A stretch of 64,000 nt of DNA, taken from positions 372,001 through 436,000 of the forward strand of contig JAUXRX010000007.1 in NCBI GenBank assembly GCA_030681645.1, given 5' to 3'. The notes under the pieces were generated by a model that did not search any database, was not told where the DNA came from, and was given only the letters and a program-made list of their open reading frames with translations. The DNA is from Archangium sp. GTDB lineage: Bacteria; Myxococcota; Myxococcia; Myxococcales; Myxococcaceae. This document shows, piece by piece, positions 23,967-32,235 of the stretch (positions within the stretch are counted from its first letter, which is position 1; each line of letters starts with the position of its first letter). The position numbers and the translations under genes are program-made.

Positions 23967-25415
23967 TCATTCCGCGCCCATCGACGTCTCGCCGCCGGCG
24001 CGCTTGAGGCCGAGCGACTTCATCTTCTTGTAGAAGTGCCCGCGCTCGAGATCGAGCAGCCGCGCCGCCTCGGTCGCGTTGTCGCGGCTGAACGAGAGCG
24101 CGCCCAGGATGATCTCCCGCTCGGCCTCCTCCACCTGGTCGCGGAAGGTCTTGTCTGCGCGGTAGCGGGGCGCTGGCAACGCGGGCGGCGGGGGCGCGGC
24201 GCTCACCGGAGCAGGGACTCCGTCAGCCGACGGAGCGGCGGGAGCGACGTTTCGCCGCCTGGGGAGCAGCGCATCTGCCTCGGCGCCCGTGACCAGCGGC
24301 CCCTCGCAGAGGATGGCGAGCCGCTCGACCAGGTTGCGCAGCTCCCGCACGTTGCCCGGGTAGTCCCAGGCCGTCAGGCGCGCCATCGCCTCGGGCAACA
24401 GCCGCAGCGTCTTGCGCCCGTTCTTCCGGCACGACTCCTCGAGGAACGCGTCGATGAGCGCGGGCAGATCTTCGCGGCGCTCGCGCAGCGGCGGCGAGTG
24501 CAGCTGCACCACGTTCAAGCGGAAGTAGAGATCTTCGCGGAAGCGGCCCGCCTGGGTCTCGGCCTCGAGGTCCTTGTTCGTCGCGGCGATCACGCGCACG
24601 TCGACCTTGATCGTCTCGGTGCCGCCGACGCGCTCGAGCTCGCCTTCCTGCAGCACGCGCAACAGCTTCGCCTGCATCTGCGCCGGCATGTCGCCCACCT
24701 CGTCGAGGAAGAGCGTGCCGCCATCGGCCAGCTCGAACTTGCCCCGCCGCGCGCTGACGGCGCCGGTGAAGGAGCCCTTCTCGTGGCCGAACAGCTCCGA
24801 CTCGATCAGCTCGTGGGGCACCGCCGCGCAGTTGAGCTTCACGAACGGTGCCGACCTGCGCTTGCTGTGCTGGTGAATGGCGCGGGCGATCAGCTCCTTG
24901 CCGCTGCCGTTCTCGCCGGTGATGAGCACCCGGCCTTCAGACGGCGCCGCCCGCTGAATGAGCGCGTAGATGCGCTGCATCGCCGGGCCCTGGCCCACCA
25001 TGTCGAAGCGGCCCACCTCGGCGCGTAGCGTCTGCAGCTCTTCCACCACCTTCTGGTGCTCGAGCGCGTTCTTGAGCGCGAGCAGCATGCGATCGCGGGA
25101 GATGGGCTTCTCGAGGAAGTCGCGGGCGCCCAGCTGCGTCGCCTTGACCGCGGTGTCGATGGTGCCGTGGCCGGACATCATGATCACCGGCAGCTCCTTC
25201 TTGAGCTCGCGCATCTTCGCCAGCGCCGTGAGCCCGTCCATGTCGGGCATCTTCACGTCCATCAGCACCGCGTCGACCGGCCGCGCGGCCAGCACGTCGA
25301 GCGCCACCTTCGCGTCCGACGCGAGCTCGACGTGGTACCCCTCGAGCTGCAGCGCCTGGCTCAGCGTCAGCAGAATGTTCCGTTCATCATCGACGACGAG
25401 GACTGTGGCCGGCAT
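23967..25415 (-). CDS. NtrC-family sigma-54-dependent response regulator
   Basis: A 482-residue activator with three domains. The receiver has Asp9-Asp10 and the phosphorylated Asp53 in [11 protein letters not shown]. The AAA+ domain has the Walker A variant GENGSGKE (~165), sigma-54 contact loop GSFTGA in place of GAFTGA, and Walker B GTLFLDE. The C-terminal Fis-type HTH is [33 protein letters not shown] six bases before the ATG at 25415 fixes the start. No histidine kinase gene is adjacent. A Pro/Ala-rich linker of ~45 residues joins AAA+ and HTH. It is divergent from an OmpA-like lipoprotein gene. Confidence 0.92.
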   Translation of the reverse strand: MPATVLVVDDERNILLTLSQALQLEGYHVELASDAKVALDVLAARPVDAVLMDVKMPDMDGLTALAKMRELKKELPVIMMSGHGTIDTAVKATQLGARDFLEKPISRDRMLLALKNALEHQKVVEELQTLRAEVGRFDMVGQGPAMQRIYALIQRAAPSEGRVLITGENGSGKELIARAIHQHSKRRSAPFVKLNCAAVPHELIESELFGHEKGSFTGAVSARRGKFELADGGTLFLDEVGDMPAQMQAKLLRVLQEGELERVGGTETIKVDVRVIAATNKDLEAETQAGRFREDLYFRLNVVQLHSPPLRERREDLPALIDAFLEESCRKNGRKTLRLLPEAMARLTAWDYPGNVRELRNLVERLAILCEGPLVTGAEADALLPRRRNVAPAAPSADGVPAPVSAAPPPPALPAPRYRADKTFRDQVEEAEREIILGALSFSRDNATEAARLLDLERGHFYKKMKSLGLKRAGGETSMGAE

Positions 25416-25473
25416 GGGTGCTCCCTTGGGGGTGTGGCTATTCTGCCGCGCTTCAACTGCGCGTGGTGTGGAC

Positions 25474-25495
25474 CATTGGAAGACGTGTGCCAATG
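25474..25495. promoter_or_regulatory. Inverted repeat CATTGG-N10-CCAATG in divergent promoter region
   Basis: CATTGG (25474-25479) and CCAATG (25490-25495) lie in the 188-bp gap between the divergent NtrC-type and OmpA-like genes, 59 bp upstream of the NtrC-type start. An operator is possible. Confidence 0.4.
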
Positions 25496-25522
25496 CCCAC
25501 GGGGCGCTTTTCCGCTTGGGGA

Positions 25523-25540
25523 TCAAGGCTTTCGCCTTGA
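25523..25540 (+). promoter_or_regulatory. Leader hairpin upstream of OmpA-like gene
   Basis: TCAAGGC-TTTC-GCCTTGA is a perfect 7-bp stem with a 4-nt loop, 63 bp before the start of the OmpA-like gene. No T-tract follows. Confidence 0.4.
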
Positions 25541-25603
25541 GGCCTCGTGGAATGGCAGGTAAAGCACGCCGGTTGACGCACACCGCCAAGGAGGCCGGAC
25601 ACC

Positions 25604-26299
25604 ATGCGTAAGACTCAACTCATCCTCGGTTTGTCAGCGGCGATGCTCGTGCTGACGGGTTGCCCGCCGACGTACCCCAAGTGCGAGAGCGACGATCACT
25701 GCAAGGACAAGGGTGAGGTCTGCGTCCAGGGTCAGTGCCAGGAGTGCGCGACCGACGCCAACTGCAAAGAGGGCTTCGTGTGCGACGCCAACAAGTGCGT
25801 CCCCAAGCCGGAGTGCACCAACGACACGGGCTGCGGCGAAGGCAAGAAGTGCAAGTCGGGCAAGTGCGCGGTCGCCGAGGCCAAGCCGGAGTGCAGCGCT
25901 GACGACGACTGCCCCTCAGGGCAGGGCTGCACCAGGGGCAAGTGCGTGACCGCGACCGTCACGGCGCCGGCGTGCACGTTCGAGCCCGTGCGCTTCGACT
26001 TCAACGAGTACAACCTCGCGGGCACCGCGCAGTCGACGCTGGGCCAGTACGCGGACTGCATCAAGAAGGGCAGCCTCCGGTTCACGCTCGAGGGCCACGC
26101 CGACGAGCGCGGCACCGACGAGTTCAACATGGTGCTGTCGCAGAAGCGTGCGGCTTCCGTGCGCAAGTACCTGGTCGATCTCGGCGTCTCGGGCGGAGCG
26201 CTCGACACCGTCGGCTACGGCGAGAACAAGCCCGCCCAGAACGGCAGCAACGAAGAGGCGTGGTCGGCCAACCGCCGCGTCGAGTTCAAGAAGCGCTGA
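25604..26299 (+). CDS. OmpA/Pal-like lipoprotein with Cys-rich N-terminal modules
   Basis: A 231-residue outer-membrane lipoprotein. The signal ends in LVLTGC (Cys19). Residues ~25-120 hold four short disulphide-type modules (for example CATDANCKEGFVCDANKC). The C-terminal ~110 residues are an OmpA/Pal peptidoglycan-binding domain: VRFDFNEYNL, LEGHADERGTDEFNMVLSQKRA with the diaminopimelate-binding Asp and Arg region, and GYGENKP. CAAGGAGG just upstream supports the start. It is divergent from an NtrC-type regulator, which may control it; its 3' end overlaps a convergent gene by 14 bp. Confidence 0.9.
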   Translation: MRKTQLILGLSAAMLVLTGCPPTYPKCESDDHCKDKGEVCVQGQCQECATDANCKEGFVCDANKCVPKPECTNDTGCGEGKKCKSGKCAVAEAKPECSADDDCPSGQGCTRGKCVTATVTAPACTFEPVRFDFNEYNLAGTAQSTLGQYADCIKKGSLRFTLEGHADERGTDEFNMVLSQKRAASVRKYLVDLGVSGGALDTVGYGENKPAQNGSNEEAWSANRRVEFKKR

Positions 26300-26936
26300 T
26301 CGTCCGCGGGCGGCGGGTGAAGAGGTAGCCCGCCCCTACGAAGCTCGCGAACGCGATCGAGAACACTCCGGCGCGGGGCTGCAGCAGGGCCTCGCTCGCC
26401 GTGATCGCCACCTGGAGTGGGGAGGTCACCAGCTCCCAGCTGTTGAGGCGCTCGAAGCGCCCCAGGAAGACGCCGATTCCGCAGAGCAACACCGACGCCG
26501 CGATGAGCGTGCCCGCGAGGCGTGGACCGCAGCGTGCGCACAGCTCGGCGTGCACCTGCGAGAGCGAGTCCCACCCCACCAGGCAGCCCGCCCAGGCGAA
26601 GCTGGCCAGGAAGAGCACGTCGAACCACAGCGGCACCGGTGGGCGCAGCTTGAGGTGCACCAGATCGGTGAGCAGGTAGGGCGCGTTGGGCCAGAAGGCG
26701 AGCCAGGCGGCCAGCAGCGGCCAGAAGAAGAGGCCGCGCCGGGTGAAGCGGAGGCTGGTGGAGAGCAGCCATGGCACCCACGCCAGGAACAGGTTCCACC
26801 AGAGGAAGACGAAGCGCGGGCCGACCAGGGTGCTGCGCGCGGCCCAGAGCCCGAGGGCCAGCCCGGACACGGCGACGAGGGCAAAGGACCGCACGGACGT
26901 GTCCACTTCGCCGCGTTCAGCGGTGGGGGAGTGCAT
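26286..26936 (-). CDS. DUF1361 integral membrane protein
   Basis: A 216-residue protein with about six hydrophobic helices and the DUF1361 features FLWWNLFLAWVPWLLS and WLAFWPNAPYLLTDLVHL near residues 45-105. Its function is unknown in all species. The ATG at 26936 lies inside one arm of an 11-bp inverted repeat (26926-26959); an in-frame GTG at 26954 lies in the other arm. The 3' end overlaps the OmpA-like gene on the opposite strand by 14 bp. It is the last gene after aspS on the minus strand, 30 bp away. Confidence 0.8.
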   Translation of the reverse strand: MHSPTAERGEVDTSVRSFALVAVSGLALGLWAARSTLVGPRFVFLWWNLFLAWVPWLLSTSLRFTRRGLFFWPLLAAWLAFWPNAPYLLTDLVHLKLRPPVPLWFDVLFLASFAWAGCLVGWDSLSQVHAELCARCGPRLAGTLIAASVLLCGIGVFLGRFERLNSWELVTSPLQVAITASEALLQPRAGVFSIAFASFVGAGYLFTRRPRTISAS

Positions 26937-26959
26937 GGCGCGAAGGCAATGCACTCCCC
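26926..26959. promoter_or_regulatory. 11-bp hairpin covering the DUF1361 start codon
   Basis: GGGGAGTGCAT (26926-26936) and ATGCACTCCCC (26949-26959) are perfectly complementary around a 12-nt loop. In the minus-strand transcript the GGGGAG purine tract and the start codon are both paired. It also sits just after the aspS stop. Confidence 0.6.
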
Positions 26960-26966
26960 GTTCCGC

Positions 26967-28241
26967 TCACGGCGCCAGGTGCACCCGGTCGCGGGGATAG
27001 AGCGTCGCTTCCCGGACGTTCGCCAGGCCCAGGACCTGGGCGGTCAGCCGTTCGAGGCCGATGGCCAGGCCTCCGTGCGGAGGCATGCCCAGCTCGAACA
27101 TGCGCAGATGGCCTTCGAAGGGCCCGGGCGCCAGGCCGCGTGAGCGCAGGGACGCTTCGAGCGCTTCCCGGGTGTGGAGCCGCTGGCCGCCGGTGGTGAT
27201 CTCCAGCCCGCGGAAGAGGAGGTCGAAGCTCTGGGCCGCGCCGTTCTCTCCGCGCGGGTGCACGTAGAACGGCCGCTTCGAGAGCGGGAAGCCGACCACG
27301 AAGACCGCGGGCACGCCGAGTTCCCGTTCGGCGATCGTGCACAGCATCCGCTCTCCCTCGGGCGTGAGGTCGGCCTCGGGGCTGGTGATGCCGGCCAGGC
27401 GCAGGCGTTCCACGCACTCCGGGAACTCCCAGATGGGCGCCTTCGTCAGCTCTGGCAGGAAGGCACCCGAGCGGCGGCGGATCGACTCGCCGAAGCGCCG
27501 GTTGAGCTCGGTGAACATGGCGGTGAGCAGCCGTCGCTCGAGCTCCATCACCGGCTCGGCCGATTCCACGAAGCCCAGCTCGAGGTCGAGCGAGCAGTAC
27601 TCGGTCAGGTGCCGGCTGGTCGCGTGCGGCTCGGCCCGGTACACGTGGCCCGTCTCGAACACCCGCTCGAGGCCTGCCACGCCGTGCTCTTTGTAGAACT
27701 GCGGGCTCTGCGCGAGGTAGGCGACGCGCTCGAAGTACTTCACCTCGAACAGGTTGCTGCCGCCCTCGGTGCCGGTGGCCACGAGCTTGGAGGTGACGAT
27801 CTCGGTGAAGCGATCAGCGCGCAGGTGTGCGCGGAAGAGCTCGAGGATCGCGGCCTGTACCCGGAAGATCTCGCCGACGGCTTCGGTGCGGAGACTCAGC
27901 GGACGGTGCTGGAGCTGCACCTCGGTGGGCACGTTCTCCAGCGTCGAGGCCGAGGTGAACGGGAGGATGCTCACGGCGCGGTTGAGGATACGGCCGCTTC
28001 GCCACTCCACTTCGCGTCCGCCTGCGGCGCGCGGCTCGGCTCGCACCAGGCCTGTCACTTCGATCACGTCTTCCAGCTTCAGGCCGGCGACCTGCTCCGG
28101 ACTGGCGACGATCTGCACCGTGCCTGAGAGGTCCCTCAGCACGATGAAGGCTGCGTTCTTCAGCACCCGTAACCGGTGAATCCAACCGCACAGGCGGACC
28201 TCTCGGCCCGCACCTGTCTCTTCGATCAACGTCCGTTCCAT
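26967..28241 (-). CDS. aspS: Archaeal-type aspartyl-tRNA synthetase (probably non-discriminating)
   Basis: A 424-residue class II synthetase. The N-terminal OB-fold anticodon-binding domain (LCGWIHRLRVLKNAAFIVLRDLSG) is joined directly to the catalytic domain with motif 2 (ETGHVYRAEPHATSRHLTEY) and motif 3 (GGLAIGLERL). The ~120-residue GAD insertion of standard bacterial AspRS (~590 residues) is absent. This length and the motif wording match the archaeal/Deinococcus AspRS2 group, which often charges both tRNA-Asp and tRNA-Asn, the latter then amidated by GatCAB. Specificity is inferred from the family. A 254-nt hairpin-rich leader precedes it. Confidence 0.85.
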   Translation of the reverse strand: MERTLIEETGAGREVRLCGWIHRLRVLKNAAFIVLRDLSGTVQIVASPEQVAGLKLEDVIEVTGLVRAEPRAAGGREVEWRSGRILNRAVSILPFTSASTLENVPTEVQLQHRPLSLRTEAVGEIFRVQAAILELFRAHLRADRFTEIVTSKLVATGTEGGSNLFEVKYFERVAYLAQSPQFYKEHGVAGLERVFETGHVYRAEPHATSRHLTEYCSLDLELGFVESAEPVMELERRLLTAMFTELNRRFGESIRRRSGAFLPELTKAPIWEFPECVERLRLAGITSPEADLTPEGERMLCTIAERELGVPAVFVVGFPLSKRPFYVHPRGENGAAQSFDLLFRGLEITTGGQRLHTREALEASLRSRGLAPGPFEGHLRMFELGMPPHGGLAIGLERLTAQVLGLANVREATLYPRDRVHLAP

Positions 28242-28495
28242 GATGAGGCTCCAGCGTACGCACTGCGTTGACGCTGGAACCCGCTTTCACGGGTGGTGCC
28301 ATCCAGCCTCGAGACGGTGTGTTGTCTCGCGCTCTGCGGCCGGTGTCGGGGCCAGGCGTCTCTCGCTACTGGGGCCTGTGGCTTGCGCCACTTCCTGTTC
28401 GCTCGAGCCTCTCGGAGGGGTCTGTCCTCGTCGGTGAGTTGTGACTCGTGACGAGGGTTGAGTGGTGAGTCTGACTCGCCTCCTGCATGCGCTCC
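28242..28495 (-). promoter_or_regulatory. Hairpin-rich leader region of aspS
   Basis: No gene is visible in these 254 bp, but at least five inverted repeats are: 28250-28257/28271-28278 (8 bp, TCCAGCGT), 28310-28315/28324-28329 (CGAGAC), 28378-28382/28387-28391 (GTGGC with a 4-nt loop), 28426-28432/28450-28456 (CCTCGTC, enclosing GAGT/ACTC) and the palindrome GAGTC-T-GACTC at 28467-28477. In the minus-strand transcript all would lie 5' of the synthetase start. I found no T-box consensus. Confidence 0.45.
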
Positions 28496-28831
28496 TCAGA
28501 CTCTTGCGGCGCCACACTCCGCGCAGTGCTTCGCGCTCGGGGTGCGCAGTGGCTTCCCGCAGCTCTGACAGGGTGGCCCGAACAGACTCAGCCGGTGATG
28601 CCACAAGGCGTTGACGTTGGTCTCAACGAAGCCAGTGAGTTCGCGGTACCGAGTGAGGGCCTCGAGTCCTGCGACGTTGACCGCCTCGGGCAGCGGCAAT
28701 CCCTGTTCACGCCTGACCTTCTTGATGAGGCCGAAGATGTTCCCTAGCGGCTCGGCGAGCTGGGACCATTCCTCATCGTAGAGCATCGGGAGAATGGCCT
28801 TACATCGCCAGCAATAGAGGGGCTTGGACAC
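28496..28831 (-). CDS. Small protein with N- and C-terminal zinc-ribbon cysteines
   Basis: A 111-residue protein that I do not recognise. An N-terminal CWRC (~7-10) and C-terminal CQSC (~89-92) and CAEC (~103-106) pairs suggest one or two zinc sites, separated by an ~80-residue helical region (EEWSQLAEPLGNIFGLIKK). It lies downstream of recQ on the same strand with a hairpin repeat between them, and upstream of the aspS leader. Confidence 0.65.
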   Translation of the reverse strand: MSKPLYCWRCKAILPMLYDEEWSQLAEPLGNIFGLIKKVRREQGLPLPEAVNVAGLEALTRYRELTGFVETNVNALWHHRLSLFGPPCQSCGKPLRTPSAKHCAECGAARV

Positions 28832-28865
28832 GGCGAACGCCAGCCTACCAGTCAGGAGATGGCAC

Positions 28866-28910
28866 GCCCCTCACCCCAACCCTCTCCCCGCTTGCGGGGA
28901 GAGGGAGACA
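28866..28910. terminator. CCCTCTCCCCGC hairpin after recQ
   Basis: CCCTCTCCCCGC (28880-28891) pairs perfectly with GCGGGGAGAGGG (28894-28905) around TT, preceded by CCCCTCACCCC. It is directly after the recQ stop on the minus strand. Confidence 0.7.
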
Positions 28911-28911
28911 G

Positions 28912-30945
28912 TTAGCGGCGGGAACGACGACGCGAGACGAAGGCGGCGACTTGCGGTTGATCTCCCGCCGCCCTGGCGGTGAGGCAGATCTGCGAGATGC
29001 GCGGGCCGAACCGCTCCCAGCGTGACTCGCCCGTGCCCTTGACCGCCAGGAACTCTTCCTTCGTCGTGGGCAGCGCCGCTGCCAGTGCGTACAGCGTCGC
29101 GTCGTTGAAGATGATGAACGATGGCACGCCGAGATCCTGCGACAGCTCGCGGCGCCAGCGCTTGAGCTCTTCGGCCGCCAGCGTCGAGAACTTCTCGGGC
29201 AGGGTCCTCGAGCTCACCGCACCTGCTGCCGCTTTCGGCGCCTTGAGCGTGAGCTTCGCTCCCACGCACACGTCGCACGAGCCGCACGACTGGGCGAAGG
29301 GCACCTCTTCCCCGAAGTACCGCAGCACGAACGCCCGCCGGCAGCGCTTCGTGTACGCGTAGTCCGTCATGCGCTTGAGCAGCAGCAGCGCGTTGCGTTC
29401 CTGCTCGCGCAGCCGGCGCAGATCGACGCCCAGTTGGCTCCACGCGTCGTGCTTGAGCACGGTGATCGCCCGCCCCGCGAAGGGCCGCTGCACCGTGACG
29501 ATGCCGCTGCGCTCGAGCAGCGTCAGCGCGTGCCGTACCCGCTCTTCATCGAGCCCCGACTTCCGCGAGAGCAGCCACAGCTCCATCGTCTGCTTCGCCC
29601 CCGCAGGCGCGCCGGCGTTGAGTGACGACAGCAGCGCCTTCGCCTCGGGGCTGCGCGGCTGGTGTGACGCGCCCGCGGGCAGCACCGTGATCCCGTAGCG
29701 GCCTTCGCCACGACCGGCGCGGGAGATCGCCCCCTGCCGCTCGAGCACCTTGAGCGCCGCCGACACCTCGAACTCCGACGAGCCGACCTGGCCCGCGAGC
29801 AGGTGCACGCCGCGATCGAACGTCTCCATCGGCCGCAGCACGTTCCACAGATCGACGAAGAGCGTCTCGGGCGGGTGGTTGCTCTGAATCAGCCGCTCCT
29901 GGGTGAAGACGTCGGCGTGGTTGAAGAGCAGCACCGCGCGGCTGGGCTTCCCGTCACGGCCGGCTCGGCCGATCTCCTGGTAGTAGGCCTCGACCGCGCG
30001 GGGGATGCCGGCATGCGCCACGAAGCGGATGTCGGGCTTGTCGATGCCCATGCCGAACGCGTTGGTGGCCACCGCCACGCAGCCGGGCGTGGACATGAAC
30101 GACTCCTGCGCCTTGCGCCGCGCTTCGTCCTCCATGCCTGCGTGGTACAGCACCGTGGGCACCTCTTCCTTCACCAGGTGCTCGTGCAGCGTCTCGGCCT
30201 GCTTGCGGGTGTTGCAGTAGATGACCCCGCTGCCTTCGCTCGCCAGCTCCGCGCAGGCCGCGCGCTTGTCGGCGTCGCCGCTGACCGTCGCCACCTCGAG
30301 GAAGAGGTTGGGGCGATCGAACCCCGCCACCGACACGGTGGGGTCCTTCATCAACAGCACGCGCACGATGTCGTCGCGCACTTCCGGGGTGGCGGTCGCG
30401 GTGAGCGCGACGGTGCGGGGAGGGCGCAAGCGCTTCCTCACCTGGCCGAGCTGCGCGTAGTCGGGCCGGAAGTCGTGACCCCACTGCGAGATGCAGTGCG
30501 CCTCGTCGATCGCGTACAGCGCCAGCTTCGCCTCGAGCAGCGCGTTCACGAAGGCCTCGCTGCGGAAGCGCTCGGGCGCCACGTAGACGAGCTTGTATTC
30601 GCCCCGCCGCATGCGCTCCTGGCGGTTGGCGCGCTCGCTGTCGCTCAAGGTCGAGTTGATGAACGTCGCCGAGATGCCGCGCGCCTGCAGCGCGTCCACC
30701 TGGTCCTGCATCAGGGCGATCAGCGGCGAGACCACCACCGTGACGCCGTCGAGCAGCATCGCGGGGAGCTGGTAGCACAACGACTTGCCGGCGCCGGTGG
30801 GCATCACCACCACCGCGTTGCGCCCGGCGATCACGTTCGAGATCACCTCCGCCTGGCCCGGCCGGAACTCGTCGAGCGCGAAGTGCTTCTTGAGCCCCGC
30901 CTCCATCTCACTGAAGTACGGCAGGGACGCTGACACGGCGCGCAT
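28912..30945 (-). CDS. recQ: RecQ-family ATP-dependent DNA helicase
   Basis: A 677-residue helicase. Motif 0 is FRPGQAEVISNVIAGR, Walker A MPTGAGKS (~49), the DEAH box YAIDEAHCISQWGHDFRPDY, and motif VI QEIGRAGRDG. The RQC zinc-binding region (CRRAFVLRYFGEE...CGSCDVC) follows at ~545, then a C-terminal HRDC domain (EELKRWRRELSQDLGVPSF). It unwinds DNA 3'-5' in recombination and fork repair. ATG 30945 is preferred over 30972 because GGAGGGAGG lies five bases upstream. It is 31 bp downstream of radC on the same strand, forming a repair unit. Confidence 0.94.
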   Translation of the reverse strand: MRAVSASLPYFSEMEAGLKKHFALDEFRPGQAEVISNVIAGRNAVVVMPTGAGKSLCYQLPAMLLDGVTVVVSPLIALMQDQVDALQARGISATFINSTLSDSERANRQERMRRGEYKLVYVAPERFRSEAFVNALLEAKLALYAIDEAHCISQWGHDFRPDYAQLGQVRKRLRPPRTVALTATATPEVRDDIVRVLLMKDPTVSVAGFDRPNLFLEVATVSGDADKRAACAELASEGSGVIYCNTRKQAETLHEHLVKEEVPTVLYHAGMEDEARRKAQESFMSTPGCVAVATNAFGMGIDKPDIRFVAHAGIPRAVEAYYQEIGRAGRDGKPSRAVLLFNHADVFTQERLIQSNHPPETLFVDLWNVLRPMETFDRGVHLLAGQVGSSEFEVSAALKVLERQGAISRAGRGEGRYGITVLPAGASHQPRSPEAKALLSSLNAGAPAGAKQTMELWLLSRKSGLDEERVRHALTLLERSGIVTVQRPFAGRAITVLKHDAWSQLGVDLRRLREQERNALLLLKRMTDYAYTKRCRRAFVLRYFGEEVPFAQSCGSCDVCVGAKLTLKAPKAAAGAVSSRTLPEKFSTLAAEELKRWRRELSQDLGVPSFIIFNDATLYALAAALPTTKEEFLAVKGTGESRWERFGPRISQICLTARAAGDQPQVAAFVSRRRSRR

Positions 30946-30975
30946 ATGGACCTCCCTCCCTCGTGGCGTCAACCC

Positions 30976-31692
30976 TCATGGTGACTGCAACCTCGCCATG
31001 AAGCCGTGCTCGTCGCCCTTGATGAGGCCGCGCGCGAGCATCGAGACGAAGCCTGATTCACCCACCACGATGTGGTCGAGCAGGCGCAGGCACAGCAACC
31101 GCGCGCCTTCTCTGAGCTGGCGGGTGAGGGCGACGTCCTGCACGGACGGCTCGGGGTCGCCCGAGGGGTGGTTGTGCACCAGCACGATGCCCGTGGCCCG
31201 GCAGGCGATCGCGGGCGCCAGCGCCTCGCGGGGATCGACGTTGCACTGGTCGACGCTGCCCACCGCGACCACCACGTGACGCAACAGCACGTTGCGGCTG
31301 TTGAGGCAGAGCACGTGGAATTCCTCGCGCCGGGCGCCGATGAGCTGCTTGCGCGCCCACTCGAAGATCGCCTGCGGCGTCTGCAGCCGGGGCCGCTCCT
31401 CGAGGTTGAGATGGAGCCGCCTCGCCAGCTCTCCCGCCGCCAGCAGCCGCGAAGCCTCTTCCGGCGAGAGCTGGCGGTACTCCACCAGCGCCTCCGGTGA
31501 TTCCGAGAGCAGCGCCTTGAGCCCCTCTTCCACCAGGGCGCTCGCGCGCGTCAGCTCGTCGGCGCCCAGCAGCACGCCCACCAGCTCGGCGTTGCTCAGC
31601 GCCCCAGCACCCAGTCGCATCAGCCGGCGCTTCGCCTCGTCGGCCGCCTTCACCACCACGTTCAGGTCCGTGTTCAACCAGTCACCATCCAT
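30976..31692 (-). CDS. radC: RadC/JAB-domain protein
   Basis: A 238-residue RadC-family protein, normal length. The N-terminal helical region includes GALSNAELVGVLLG; the MPN+/JAB domain has the metal motif HNHPSGDPEPSVQD (H-x-H-x7-S-x2-D) near residue 185. AGGAGG seven bases before the ATG at 31692 fixes the start; the much longer upstream open frame is not credible. The biochemical role of RadC is unsettled despite its historical link to DNA repair. It is co-oriented with recQ. The 129-bp gap to the divergent gene at 31822 shows no clear motif. Confidence 0.9.
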   Translation of the reverse strand: MDGDWLNTDLNVVVKAADEAKRRLMRLGAGALSNAELVGVLLGADELTRASALVEEGLKALLSESPEALVEYRQLSPEEASRLLAAGELARRLHLNLEERPRLQTPQAIFEWARKQLIGARREEFHVLCLNSRNVLLRHVVVAVGSVDQCNVDPREALAPAIACRATGIVLVHNHPSGDPEPSVQDVALTRQLREGARLLCLRLLDHIVVGESGFVSMLARGLIKGDEHGFMARLQSP

Positions 31693-31821
31693 CGCCCACC
31701 TCCTGGGGGACGGCTGAGCAATGGCTGTGCCGACCGCCTTCCGAGGGGAGCCCCCGTTCAGACCCCGCAGGAGCGAGAGGGTGCGTGGATGCTCCATTCT
31801 TTTTCTTGGATATGGTGAGGC

Positions 31822-32235
31822 GTGCCTTCGACCGCGCGAATTCCCTCTCAATGCGCGACTTGCCGCAAGCCGGGCTTCCTCGAGGTCGGCCAGGAAGTCG
31901 CCCAGGGCCAGCTCAAGTGGTTCGAGCGCTTCTCCTGCGGCTGCGGCCACGGCTTCGAGACCGGTGGGGTGGGGCTGCCCGCGCCGGGCATGCGGAAGTC
32001 GATCATCGCGCAGTCAGGCAAGGCCGAGGTCTGGGTCGACGATCCCAAGAAGGTGCCGCAGGTGATGGCGCTGCTGGTGAAAGGGCTGGGCGTGCCCGAA
32101 GCCGAGGCGCTCAAGCGGCTGGCGAAGCTGCCGGCCGTCGCGTTCGAAGGCTCGCACGTCGAGGCCACCTTCATCTCGCTGGCGCTGGAGAAGGGCGGGG
32201 TGGTCGGCCGCGTGGTGAATCACCTGCCCAGCTGA
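31822..32235 (+). CDS. Hypothetical protein with zinc-ribbon-like N-terminus and L12-like C-terminus
   Basis: A 137-residue protein. The N-terminus has CATC and later CGC (~12-15 and ~39-41), like a degenerate zinc ribbon. The C-terminal ~60 residues (VPEAEALKRLAKLPAVAFEGSHVEATFISLALEKGGVVGRVV in pieces) resemble the ClpS/L7-L12 C-terminal fold used for binding partners. The start is GTG 31822 and is uncertain. The 3' end overlaps the convergent DUF523 gene by 16 bp. I do not recognise the family. Confidence 0.65.
   Translation: MPSTARIPSQCATCRKPGFLEVGQEVAQGQLKWFERFSCGCGHGFETGGVGLPAPGMRKSIIAQSGKAEVWVDDPKKVPQVMALLVKGLGVPEAEALKRLAKLPAVAFEGSHVEATFISLALEKGGVVGRVVNHLPS

Noticed and set aside
28242..28495. 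T-box riboswitch upstream of aspS
   Set aside because: No conserved T-box core in the transcript strand, and T-boxes are not expected in this phylum; only unspecific hairpins are visible.
31693..31950. Extended N-terminus for RadC
   Set aside because: A good ribosome-binding site precedes the ATG at 31692, giving the normal family length; the upstream part overlaps the divergent gene.
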